Assembly (NCBI GenBank): GCA_028691595.1
Contig: JAQUZA010000157.1
Location: 1 to 7,165 of the forward strand
Reading direction: 5' to 3'
DNA length: 7,165 nucleotides
DNA from: Candidatus Rifleibacteriota bacterium
Lineage (GTDB): Bacteria > Muiribacteriota > Ozemobacteria > Ozemobacterales > Ozemobacteraceae
The position numbers were made by a program, and so were the translations under genes. The notes under the pieces were generated by a model. It saw only the letters and a list, made by a program, of their open reading frames with translations. It made no database searches and was not told where the DNA came from. Below, piece after piece: positions 1-5,443 of the stretch (position 1 is the stretch's first letter; every line of letters begins with the position of its first letter).

Positions 1-27
1 GAAATTTCTGCATATTGATGCACCCTT

Positions 28-1308
28 TTATAAGCAGATTGTTAATGAATTATGTTCTTCAAGCATCTTCAGAAAGCTTACCGGCAGCTCAGCTTTGATT
101 GTTACGACCCCTTCGCCCCATTCCTGTGAATAGATGCGGCCAATGGTCATTGCTTCGCCGATGAAAGGCGAGCCGATCGGCAGACTGAGCTCGACTTCGC
201 GGCGGTTGCGACGCATGATTGACTCAATTTTTTTCTTCAGCAGCTCGATGTTGGTGCCCTGAACAGCAGAAATCATGATGTGATCAGGGTAGGCTGCGGC
301 AAGTAGTTCTTCTGAGACAGATATTCCTTTGTCTATTTTGTTGAAAACATAGATTCGTTCGTGATCAGAGGCACCGATCTGGTTTAAAACCTCATCGACA
401 GCCTTCAGGTGTTCGCGAAACTGTGGGTCGGAAACGTCACAGACGATCAGCATCACTTCAGACTGGGTAACACATTCGAGGGTTGCCTTGAAGGCACTGA
501 CCAGGCCATGGGGCAGCTTGCGAATAAAGCCAACGGTGTCGGAAAGGATGCACCAGTGGCCCTCGGGCAGTTCGACTCGTCGGGCGGTCGGATCCAGAGT
601 GGTGAACAGTCCGTTGCACATCTGCACCTTGCTGCCTGCGAGGGCATTTAACAGCGTTGATTTGCCGGCGTTGGTGTAGCCTACCAGTGAAAAAAGCGGG
701 GCAAAACGGTCATTGCGTTTTCGACCCTGAAGCTCTCGTGCTTTACTGACTTTTTCAAGCTCTTCGTGCAGTTTTTTAATCTTAAGGTTAATTATGCGCC
801 GGTCTGTTTCGAGCTGGGTTTCGCCCGGGCCTTTCAGACCAATGCCGCCGCGTTGCCTTTCAAGATGTGTCCACATGCGCAGCAGGCGCGGCAATTGATA
901 TTGATGCAGAGCCAGTTCGACCTGCAATTTGCCCTCACGGGTCGTAGCATGGGCAGCAAAAATATCAAGAATGATCGAAGTGCGATCTTTGACCGGCAGG
1001 CCGGTAGCGGCTTCGATGCTTTTTATCTGCATGGCGGTCAACTCATCATCGACAGCGATGAAGTTTGCTCCGAGCTCTTCGGCTTTAATGCGCACTTCTT
1101 CGATCTTGCCGGTGCCAAAATAGCCTGATCTTGAGGCTCCAGCGCGCTTTTGAATGATTGAACCGACCATTCTGGCTCCCAGAGTCTTTAATAGTTCGGA
1201 AAGCTCGATCAATGAATGTTCGATTTCGGCTTCGGTCTGGTCAGGTAGTTGAATTGCAAGCCCGAGCACTTCCGGGGCGCTCTGTTTTACGCTGTGCAGT
1301 CTGGTCAA
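28..1308 (-). CDS. hflX: GTPase HflX (ribosome-associated, ribosome-splitting type)
   Basis: The 426-residue product has the full HflX layout. The N-terminal HflX domain covers about residues 12-205 and contains the family glycine-rich signature GGIGLKGPGE at 154-163 followed by TQLETDRR. The GTPase domain follows: G1/P-loop GYTNAGKST at 210-218, switch region FTTLDP near 235-240, G3 DTVG at 257-260, G4 NKID at 323-326 and G5 SA at 347-348. A short C-terminal domain ends the protein. Known HflX proteins bind the 50S subunit and split stalled or stress-inactivated 70S ribosomes using GTP; the protein is cytosolic. The start is TTG at 1308. AAGGAA lies 10 nt upstream and no upstream in-frame ATG competes; the next ATG (residue 47) would remove part of the N-terminal domain. 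The gene is divergent from the hydrolase at 1457 and appears monocistronic within the window. In enterobacteria hflX sits beside hfq and miaA, but neither is present here. The assignment is secure; only the exact start is open. Confidence 0.97.
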   Translation of the reverse strand: MTRLHSVKQSAPEVLGLAIQLPDQTEAEIEHSLIELSELLKTLGARMVGSIIQKRAGASRSGYFGTGKIEEVRIKAEELGANFIAVDDELTAMQIKSIEAATGLPVKDRTSIILDIFAAHATTREGKLQVELALHQYQLPRLLRMWTHLERQRGGIGLKGPGETQLETDRRIINLKIKKLHEELEKVSKARELQGRKRNDRFAPLFSLVGYTNAGKSTLLNALAGSKVQMCNGLFTTLDPTARRVELPEGHWCILSDTVGFIRKLPHGLVSAFKATLECVTQSEVMLIVCDVSDPQFREHLKAVDEVLNQIGASDHERIYVFNKIDKGISVSEELLAAAYPDHIMISAVQGTNIELLKKKIESIMRRNRREVELSLPIGSPFIGEAMTIGRIYSQEWGEGVVTIKAELPVSFLKMLEEHNSLTICL

Positions 1309-1347
1309 ATGTTGATGGTTCCTTGTAGGCAGAAATTTATGGTTGTA

Positions 1348-1376
1348 ATGCTATCTCAGCAGGGATTTTTCTTCAA
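1348..1376 (-). promoter_or_regulatory. Possible hflX promoter
   Basis: On the minus strand TTGAAG (1376-1371) is followed after 17 nt by TAGCAT (1353-1348). Each box matches four of six consensus positions. It lies about 40 nt upstream of the TTG start of hflX and faces the right way. It is weak and rests on spacing alone. Confidence 0.3.
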
Positions 1377-1383
1377 TGGTTTA

Positions 1384-1392
1384 TGATATAAT
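1384..1392 (+). promoter_or_regulatory. Extended -10 promoter of the hydrolase-trmO pair
   Basis: TGATATAAT is a perfect TATAAT preceded by the TGn extension typical of extended -10 promoters, with no convincing -35 box 17 nt upstream. Transcription would start near 1399, giving a leader of about 58 nt before the GTG start at 1457. It lies in the divergent hflX/hydrolase gap. Confidence 0.55.
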
Positions 1393-1444
1393 TCACAAGT
1401 CGTATTTGATGGCATAGGCTCTGGTCTTCTATTAGCAGAGTTTT

Positions 1445-1451
1445 GAGGAGG
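1445..1451 (+). promoter_or_regulatory. Shine-Dalgarno that fixes a GTG start
   Basis: GAGGAGG lies 5 nt before GTG at 1457. This near-perfect anti-16S match supports GTG as the real start of the hydrolase. Confidence 0.8.
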
Positions 1452-1456
1452 TTTCT

Positions 1457-2188
1457 GTGGCGTTCCCAAGAATTTTTCATCTTCCCGGCTTTGATCTTGA
1501 AACCCTTTGTGCTGGTGATCAGAATCATCATTCTGCGGTTATAGTTTTGCACGGTCTGAACGTTTCCAAAGAGGTTCAGCTACCTGAGCTTGAACGTTTA
1601 AGATCGGCGGGTTTTTTTGCCATTGCCGTAGACGCGCCGCATCATGGATCGCGTAATGACGGCCTGCTCGAATTGTTTAATCAACTTGAAGGCCATGAAC
1701 GCCATCATTTGCTGTTGTCTATCGTTTTGCAGCACGCCTCAGAAATTTCCCAACTCGTTAAGCAGTTGCGCGAAAGCGGCAAGAAAGTCTGTGTGACCGG
1801 TATTTCCATGGGCGGTCATGTTGCTTTTGCGCTTTCAAGAATGGCCGATAAGCCAGATTTGATTGCGCCGTTTCTCGCTACTCCCGACTTTCGCACCCGT
1901 GAAGCCGCGGGGCAACTTCCGGTCAGCCCGGGAGAAAGCTGTGGCCCGGCCGATTATCTCGACCAGGTTTTTCCCGCTTCCCTTTTTATGGTAAATGCTG
2001 GTATTGACACTGTTGTCAGCCCGGTTGCCACCAGGCAGTTCGCTGAAAGTCTCAAGCCTTACTACGCGAGCTGCCCTGAGAAGCTCGAGTATAACGAATA
2101 CCCGATGTCTGAGCACATGATGCGCCCGGCTGACTGGTTCGATGCCTGGGAAAAATTTATCGCCCGGCTGCAGCGCGAGGGTTTTTGA
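1457..2188 (+). CDS. Alpha/beta hydrolase, serine esterase/peptidase type
   Basis: The 243-residue protein has the alpha/beta-hydrolase order of motifs. An HG pair (32-33) after the hydrophobic strand SAVIVL supplies the usual oxyanion-hole region. The strand AIAVDAPHHGSR lies at 56-66. The nucleophile elbow GISMGG at 115-120 places the catalytic serine at 117. Likely acid and base partners are Asp184 (in GIDTVVSP) and His220 (in SEHMM), giving a complete Ser-Asp-His triad. There is no signal peptide, so it should act in the cytosol. The pattern resembles the small prolyl-oligopeptidase/dienelactone-hydrolase-like esterases; the substrate cannot be read from the sequence. It starts with GTG behind a strong GAGGAGG. 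Its TGA is directly followed by the ATG of the trmO-like gene, so the two are surely co-transcribed and probably translationally coupled. The fold is secure; the specific function is unknown. Confidence 0.9.
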   Translation: MAFPRIFHLPGFDLETLCAGDQNHHSAVIVLHGLNVSKEVQLPELERLRSAGFFAIAVDAPHHGSRNDGLLELFNQLEGHERHHLLLSIVLQHASEISQLVKQLRESGKKVCVTGISMGGHVAFALSRMADKPDLIAPFLATPDFRTREAAGQLPVSPGESCGPADYLDQVFPASLFMVNAGIDTVVSPVATRQFAESLKPYYASCPEKLEYNEYPMSEHMMRPADWFDAWEKFIARLQREGF

Positions 2189-2962
2189 ATGTTCAATTTC
2201 AGCCCGATCGGTTATCTGCACTGCGATCGTGATTACCATCAGGAACAACCGATGCAGGGCGTTCTGTCAGAGGCCGGTGGCTATATTGAACTGCTCAAGG
2301 GCAGTAATTACGAACAGGGCCTCAAAGATCTGGAAGGTTTCGACCGTGTCTGGCTGCTATACGTTTTTCATCATAACAACACCTGGAAACCGTTGACCAA
2401 CCCACCATATTCTGACGGCAAGGGGCGCAAGGGTGTTTTTGCAACGCGTTCGCCATATCGCCCCAACCCGGTTGGTCTCAGCTGCGTTAAATTGCAGAAA
2501 ATCATTGGTAACAGGGTTTATATTGCCGGCTCAGACTTGCTCAACAATACCCCGGTGCTCGACATCAAGCCATATATCGTTGAGTATGACAGTTTTCCTG
2601 AGGCGCGTCGCGGCTGGCTCGAAAACGTTATCAAGGAAGAGTTTTTAATTGCCTGCAGCGACGAAGCTTCTGCCCAGATATCTTTTCTGGCCGGTCATGG
2701 AGTCGATCTGGCAGGTGTCATCAAAACCCAGCTGGGGCATAACCCGTTTGATGAAACCCGCAACAAATTTATCCGATCAGGTGACTCGTGTCTGTTGCGG
2801 TTTCGAAGCTGGCGTATCGAGTTTGCTATCGAAGACAGAAAGGTAACGGTAAATAGAATTATGTCGGGTTATGAGAACTTTCTTCAGGCTCTTGGCAACG
2901 ATGTCGAGGCAGATGTGGCCGTGCATCGTGCTTTTAAAGAAAGATTCGGCAAAAACAGTTAA
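2189..2962 (+). CDS. trmO: TrmO/TsaA-family tRNA (t6A37-N6) methyltransferase, full-length form
   Basis: The 257-residue protein carries the TrmO (YaeB/TsaA) beta-barrel domain at about 1-148: SPIGYL near the N-terminus, LEGFDRVWLLYVFH around 48-61, the signature GVFATRSPYRPNPVGLS at 82-98 and LDIKPYIVEYD at 124-134. A C-terminal domain (about 150-257) contains HNPFDETRNKF (184-194) and a FRSWRIEFAI segment (205-214), corresponding to the DPRPAY-like and following strand region of bacterial TrmO. Characterised TrmO uses SAM to add N6-methyl to threonylcarbamoyladenosine-37 of tRNAs that read ACY codons. Length and domains fit the bacterial two-domain form. GAGGG sits 7 nt before the ATG, inside the end of the hydrolase gene, and the two genes have no spacer. 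A second, shorter TrmO-like gene lies at 5440-5952, so which one does the housekeeping job is inferred: this one, because it has both domains. Confidence 0.9.
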   Translation: MFNFSPIGYLHCDRDYHQEQPMQGVLSEAGGYIELLKGSNYEQGLKDLEGFDRVWLLYVFHHNNTWKPLTNPPYSDGKGRKGVFATRSPYRPNPVGLSCVKLQKIIGNRVYIAGSDLLNNTPVLDIKPYIVEYDSFPEARRGWLENVIKEEFLIACSDEASAQISFLAGHGVDLAGVIKTQLGHNPFDETRNKFIRSGDSCLLRFRSWRIEFAIEDRKVTVNRIMSGYENFLQALGNDVEADVAVHRAFKERFGKNS

Positions 2963-2971
2963 GCTTTCTGT

Positions 2972-2997
2972 CTGGCAATTTAGCGATTGGCAGTTTT
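2972..2997 (+). terminator. Possible weak terminator after trmO
   Basis: CTGGCAAT (2972-2979) and ATTGGCAG (2986-2993) form an 8-bp stem with one G-G mismatch and a 6-nt loop, followed by only four T residues. It is placed 9 nt after the trmO stop. The mismatch and short T run make termination inefficient at best. Confidence 0.3.
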
Positions 2998-3013
2998 AAA
3001 AACCTGTCGATAG

Positions 3014-3019
3014 TATAAT
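3014..3019 (+). promoter_or_regulatory. Possible -10 box of the YvlD-like gene
   Basis: A perfect TATAAT lies 35 nt before the ATG at 3055. The only good -35-like hexamer, TTGGCA at 2987-2992, is 21 nt away, which is too far, and there is no TGn extension. It may be a real weak promoter or chance A+T richness; read-through from trmO is possible too. Confidence 0.35.
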
Positions 3020-3054
3020 GTTTATGAGTGATTAATTTGCGAGGAGGAATCTGA

Positions 3055-3456
3055 ATGAGTGCTCTGGTAACCGTAGGTGTAAATACTCTGGCCTTTTACG
3101 TCATTTCGAGGCTGGTGCCCGGGTTTAAGATAAAAAACGAAAAGACGGCGCTGATTATGGCTCTGGCTTTCAGCGTTCTGATGTTTATCGGCACTTTGCT
3201 GGTGGCACCGGCTCTGATAATTATTACCATTCTTCTTTCGATAATTTCAATCATACCCATCATCGGGCCTCTGCTTGCCGGTTCAGGTATTCTGGTCACA
3301 ACCTTCGTTGTCAGTTTTTCGCTGACCGCCATAATGCTGATCGCCATAGACAAGCTGATGGAAGATTTTGAAATGTCTTCGGTGAGCGTGGCGCTGGTTT
3401 CGTCATTTCTTCTGGCGGTGCTTAACGTCATTATCAGAGGCTTTCTTGGGGTTTGA
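3055..3456 (+). CDS. Small multi-pass membrane protein, YvlD / phage-holin-4-like family
   Basis: The 133-residue, strongly hydrophobic protein has about four or five membrane segments: roughly 4-20, 31-50, 53-74, 76-97 and 110-131. The first helix ends in RLVPGFKIKN, the pattern (LVPG-hydrophobic-x-hydrophobic) typical of the YvlD/PF04020 family, which databases often label as phage holin 4. Despite that label, family members are widespread chromosomal membrane proteins of unclear role and there are no lysis or phage genes here, so it should not be read as a prophage. The strand is the same as trmO, but the gap is 92 nt. The ATG has AGGAGG at 3042-3047, 7 nt upstream. Family membership is fairly firm; function is unknown. 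Confidence 0.8.
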   Translation: MSALVTVGVNTLAFYVISRLVPGFKIKNEKTALIMALAFSVLMFIGTLLVAPALIIITILLSIISIIPIIGPLLAGSGILVTTFVVSFSLTAIMLIAIDKLMEDFEMSSVSVALVSSFLLAVLNVIIRGFLGV

Positions 3457-3507
3457 CCCGGCTTTGGTGCGGCCGCTCGTATCTTGCCGTTTTGAGTCAT
3501 GATAGTG

Positions 3508-3516
3508 TGGTATAAT
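3508..3516 (+). promoter_or_regulatory. Extended -10 promoter of the small zinc-ribbon-like gene
   Basis: TGGTATAAT combines a perfect -10 with the TGn extension. No -35 at normal spacing is seen. The start of transcription would be near 3523, giving a leader of about 83 nt before ATG 3606. Confidence 0.5.
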
Positions 3517-3555
3517 TAAGTAAGACAACCTTAATCAGCCGTCGCATTTACTTAA
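3516..3555 (+). repeat. Inverted repeat at the start of the leader
   Basis: TTAAGTAA (3516-3523) and TTACTTAA (3548-3555) are perfect 8-base inverted copies separated by 24 nt. The left arm begins at the last base of the -10 box. It could be a paired operator half-site set or a weak A+T-rich leader hairpin; chance is also possible. Confidence 0.35.
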
Positions 3556-3592
3556 CGGTCATGGCGCTCCTGATAATCGTTGAAATTATAGT

Positions 3593-3598
3593 AAGGAG
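3593..3598 (+). promoter_or_regulatory. Shine-Dalgarno that decides the start of the 53-residue gene
   Basis: AAGGAG lies 7 nt before ATG 3606. The upstream in-frame ATG at 3561 has no such sequence in front of it, so 3606 is the better start. Confidence 0.75.
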
Positions 3599-3605
3599 CC
3601 ATAAC

Positions 3606-3767
3606 ATGACAGGCAAAACAGGCGAACGTGTCGTAATTGGCGGCATCTACAAATGCCAGGAGCACCCCGAAGCAACGAAAACATTCGTTAAGGGCACGGT
3701 TTTTCTTCCGTGTGGCCGCGCTGGCAGCCACGGAACCACCTGGATTCTGGTAAGAAAAACTCCCTGA
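3606..3767 (+). CDS. Small protein resembling a degenerate zinc ribbon (YjzC-like style)
   Basis: The product is 53 residues from ATG 3606. The layout TGKTGERVVIGGIYKC, then a central FVKGTVFLPCG, then TTWILVRK follows the plan of many tiny bacterial proteins of the form tGe.apsGiY.C...hxx...kG..fPpC....tW.l. In those, four cysteines often bind zinc. Here the candidate ligands are Cys17 and His20 (CQEH) and Cys36 and His42, so any site would be C/H mixed and is not proven. There is no signal peptide or membrane segment. The gene has its own extended -10 promoter, an 83-nt leader and a strong terminator starting 23 nt after the stop, so it is a stand-alone transcription unit. I do not recognise a defined function; the family resemblance is by pattern only. 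Confidence 0.65.
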   Translation: MTGKTGERVVIGGIYKCQEHPEATKTFVKGTVFLPCGRAGSHGTTWILVRKTP

Positions 3768-3790
3768 TCTCTCTGCCCTTCGCAACCGTG

Positions 3791-3832
3791 CAAAAACCGC
3801 CCGGGTCAATCAACTGACCCGGGCGGTTTTTG
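3791..3832. terminator. Strong rho-independent terminator, perfect dyad
   Basis: The arms 3791-3808 and 3815-3832 are perfect 18-base inverted copies with a 6-nt loop (ATCAAC). The core is a 12-bp G+C-rich stem (CCGCCCGGGTCA and its complement) flanked by A5 on the left and T5 on the right. This makes it a terminator for the plus-strand gene at 3606-3767 and, by symmetry, potentially active on both strands. It separates that gene from the promoter of the next unit. Confidence 0.92.
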
Positions 3833-3850
3833 TCGAATGCCAGTTAAGGG

Positions 3851-3879
3851 TTGCAAAAATCAATTTATGAGCCTATCAT
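3851..3879 (+). promoter_or_regulatory. Promoter of the zinc-finger / secretin-N unit
   Basis: TTGCAA (3851-3856), a 17-nt spacer and TATCAT (3874-3879) match the sigma-70 pattern at four and five of six positions. It lies directly after the terminator, with the start of transcription near 3886. This places the possible TTG 3851 and ATG 3878 starts upstream of the message and favours ATG 3905. Confidence 0.55.
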
Positions 3880-3891
3880 GAAAAAAAAGAC

Positions 3892-3896
3892 GGAGG
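3892..3896 (+). promoter_or_regulatory. Shine-Dalgarno that decides the zinc-finger gene start
   Basis: GGAGG lies 8 nt before ATG 3905. Neither ATG 3878 nor TTG 3851 has a comparable site, so the shorter form is preferred. Confidence 0.7.
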
Positions 3897-3904
3897 ACAA
3901 GAGG

Positions 3905-4120
3905 ATGAGTCAAGAGTGCCCTAAATGTCGCGGTACAGGCAAATGTCTTGTTTGCGGCGGTTCAGGTAAGTTTAATTCTCATATTGCGGTACCTGGTAAT
4001 TCGTTTAAGGACCGGGATGTCTGCCCATTCTGTCGCGGTCTGCAGCAATGCAGCGAATGCAATGGTACCGGGGTGGTCGCGGTTGAAAGCCAGCGATTGT
4101 TTCGCACCCGCTTCAGCTGA
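3905..4120 (+). CDS. DnaJ-type zinc-finger protein without J domain
   Basis: The 71-residue protein is almost entirely a cysteine-rich domain. It has eight cysteines in four CxxC pairs (5/8, 14/17, 40/43, 49/52). Three of the pairs sit in perfect CxxCxGxG repeats (CPKCRGTG, CLVCGGSG, CSECNGTG) and one in a degenerate repeat (CPFCRGLQ). This is the DnaJ/Hsp40 cysteine-rich zinc domain, which binds two zinc ions, but there is no J domain, Gly/Phe linker or C-terminal substrate domain. The spacing (two close pairs, a 22-residue gap, two close pairs) is symmetrical. Stand-alone DnaJ-type fingers such as plant BSD2 act as chaperone-like or thiol-handling proteins; whether that holds here is inference. 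The protein is presumably cytosolic. The secretin-N gene begins 13 nt after its stop, so they probably share a message. Confidence 0.8.
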   Translation: MSQECPKCRGTGKCLVCGGSGKFNSHIAVPGNSFKDRDVCPFCRGLQQCSECNGTGVVAVESQRLFRTRFS

Positions 4121-4133
4121 TGGTGCCGGCCCT

Positions 4134-4910
4134 GTGAGTCAACGCCATGGTATCTTTCTGGTTATACTGTGCCTTCTGTTAGGCATTTTTTGTTGCATTT
4201 CTCCGGTAGCAGCCACTGAAATAAGGGTTTTCAAGCTGCAGTATGCCAACCCTGATTCCCTGGTGCGAATTTGCGAAAATCTTTTTGCCGGTCAGGCAAC
4301 TTTTGCGGCATCGCCGCAGATAAATGCTCTCGTGGTTAACACTGACGAAAAAGAGCTTTTTCAACAAATCGAAAAGTTGCTGGCAGCTCTTGACCGCCGG
4401 CCGGCAACCCTGCGCTTTACCGTTAAAAGCGCTGGTGATACGCGTGAGAATCTGCACGAAATGAAATTCAGAAATGGGCAGTTTCCGCGTGTCAACAGTG
4501 AAAAAACCACCTCCAGCCGCCAGAGCGAACGCAATGTGATTGCTCTTGAATTTGCCCGGGCGCGCTTTACTGACGATCAGGTCAGAATCTATTCGGTTCC
4601 TGGCTGGTTTGGCGACGAACTGGCAGTTGTGACAACTTCACATGGGTTGAGCGTTTCGGGGCATCTGACCGAAGGTGGCCGGGTGCTGCTTCAGGTCTGG
4701 TATGCAGAAGAAAACGGCAGCACTACCGAAAGCCTGCTGACTGAACTTGAAGTCGAAGCCGGCCAGTGGGCCGAATTCGGCGGTCTGGCTCAGGGCGCAG
4801 ACCAACGGCAGAAAACAGCCGAAGCCAGTGGCAAGGGTGCGCTAAAAATAGCCAACAGCAAAAGACAGACAGATCGACGCTTTGCCGTTCGGGTGGATGT
4901 GCTCAGGTAA
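4134..4910 (+). CDS. Exported protein with secretin N-terminal-like domain, no secretin barrel
   Basis: From GTG 4134 the product has 258 residues. A signal peptide covers 1-27: basic SQRH, a hydrophobic stretch from IFLVI to FCCI, and cleavage likely after PVAA. Residues 29-88 look like a secretin/NolW N-domain: IRVFKLQYANPDSL, then ASPQINALVVNTDEKEL, then IEKLLAALDRRPA. The remainder (about 92-258) is strand-rich and includes a VLLQVWYAEE strand and VEAGQWAEFGGL (206-217). This recalls the GQxxxxGGL segment near the end of secretin-related proteins. The true multimer-forming secretin domain is absent by length. Similar short 'secretin N domain-containing' periplasmic proteins exist in Gammaproteobacteria, without a known role. 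The open frame extends upstream to 3948, but that part overlaps the zinc-finger gene and lacks a ribosome site. GTG 4134 is chosen because it starts exactly at the signal peptide; its Shine-Dalgarno is weak, so coupling to the upstream gene is likely. The gene ends 11 nt from the convergent IscU gene. Confidence 0.75.
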   Translation: MSQRHGIFLVILCLLLGIFCCISPVAATEIRVFKLQYANPDSLVRICENLFAGQATFAASPQINALVVNTDEKELFQQIEKLLAALDRRPATLRFTVKSAGDTRENLHEMKFRNGQFPRVNSEKTTSSRQSERNVIALEFARARFTDDQVRIYSVPGWFGDELAVVTTSHGLSVSGHLTEGGRVLLQVWYAEENGSTTESLLTELEVEAGQWAEFGGLAQGADQRQKTAEASGKGALKIANSKRQTDRRFAVRVDVLR

Positions 4911-4921
4911 CCCTCAGGTTT

Positions 4922-5443
4922 TCAGCATTTCATCCCGGAAGTTTCGCAGGAACCATCACAGTTGTGCCCGATTTCACCGGTCTGCAGGCCCAGATATTCA
5001 TTGAGTTTTCCGTCGGCTTTGAGTTTTTCGAATTCTTCGTCAGAGCTGACGATTCCGGCCTTTTTGAACAGGCGCTTGAGAATCGCGTCTTGAATGGCCA
5101 GCTGCAAAGAACGAACCGCGAGCAATGAACAGTGAATCTTGCTCTCGGGCAGCCCGTCGAGGGCATCGACAATCTGCTGATCGGTTATTTTGAGGGCATC
5201 TTCGATCTGCATTCCCTCGGCCATTTCGGCGGTAACGCTGCTGGTGGCAATTGCGGCCGGGCAGCCTTTGATGCGATATCTGATTTTTTCGACCTTCTGA
5301 TTGTCTTCGGAAATATAAACGGTCATTTCGATAAAATCACCGCAATCAGGGTCGCCAATCTGACCGATACCATGGTAATCGTCGAGGCGGCCGACGTTTT
5401 TGGGGTTGTTGAAGTGCTGTAGTACTTTGGCTGTGTAATTCAT
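4922..5443 (-). CDS. IscU/NifU-type Fe-S cluster scaffold with extra C-terminal tail
   Basis: The 173-residue protein opens with MNYTAKVLQHFNNPKNVG, the usual IscU/NifU-N start. It keeps the three cluster-binding cysteines and the aspartate: Cys34 and Asp36 in DPDCGD, Cys61 in GCPAAIATS and Cys105 in KIHCSLLA. These correspond to Cys37, Asp39, Cys63 and Cys106 of E. coli IscU. The scaffold domain ends near residue 125. A tail of about 45 residues follows, with an acidic/basic helix-like stretch and three more cysteines (162, 166, 173) in a CDGSC...C pattern. Known IscU proteins receive sulfur from a cysteine desulfurase (IscS/NifS) and assemble Fe-S clusters for delivery. No desulfurase, ferredoxin, HscA/B or IscR is in view. 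It is the last gene of a three-gene operon; its ATG overlaps the TGA of the short TrmO gene by 4 nt, implying coupled translation. The symbol is left empty because iscU and nifU-like subtypes cannot be told apart here. Confidence 0.92.
   Translation of the reverse strand: MNYTAKVLQHFNNPKNVGRLDDYHGIGQIGDPDCGDFIEMTVYISEDNQKVEKIRYRIKGCPAAIATSSVTAEMAEGMQIEDALKITDQQIVDALDGLPESKIHCSLLAVRSLQLAIQDAILKRLFKKAGIVSSDEEFEKLKADGKLNEYLGLQTGEIGHNCDGSCETSGMKC

Noticed and set aside
1..27. Possible hflX terminator containing TGCA twice
   Set aside because: TGCA is its own complement and the arms are four bases. The window ends before any T tract could be judged.
1835..2248. A 137-codon minus-strand frame
   Set aside because: It is antisense to the hydrolase catalytic region and has no motifs or upstream signals.
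3055..3456. Prophage holin
   Set aside because: Only the database family label suggests phage. No endolysin, structural gene, integrase or attachment site is present, and the family is common on chromosomes.
3466..3490. Possible terminator after the YvlD-like gene, with GCGGCCGC palindrome
   Set aside because: Only short 4-base arms (CGGC/GCCG) could pair across the region and the T run is four bases. The palindrome itself forms no loop.
3851..3904. Longer form of the zinc-finger protein from TTG 3851 or ATG 3878
   Set aside because: The predicted promoter occupies 3851-3879, and GGAGG sits 8 nt before ATG 3905.
3948..4133. N-terminal extension of the secretin-N protein
   Set aside because: The extension overlaps the zinc-finger gene in another frame, has no ribosome site, and would bury the signal peptide 62 residues inside.
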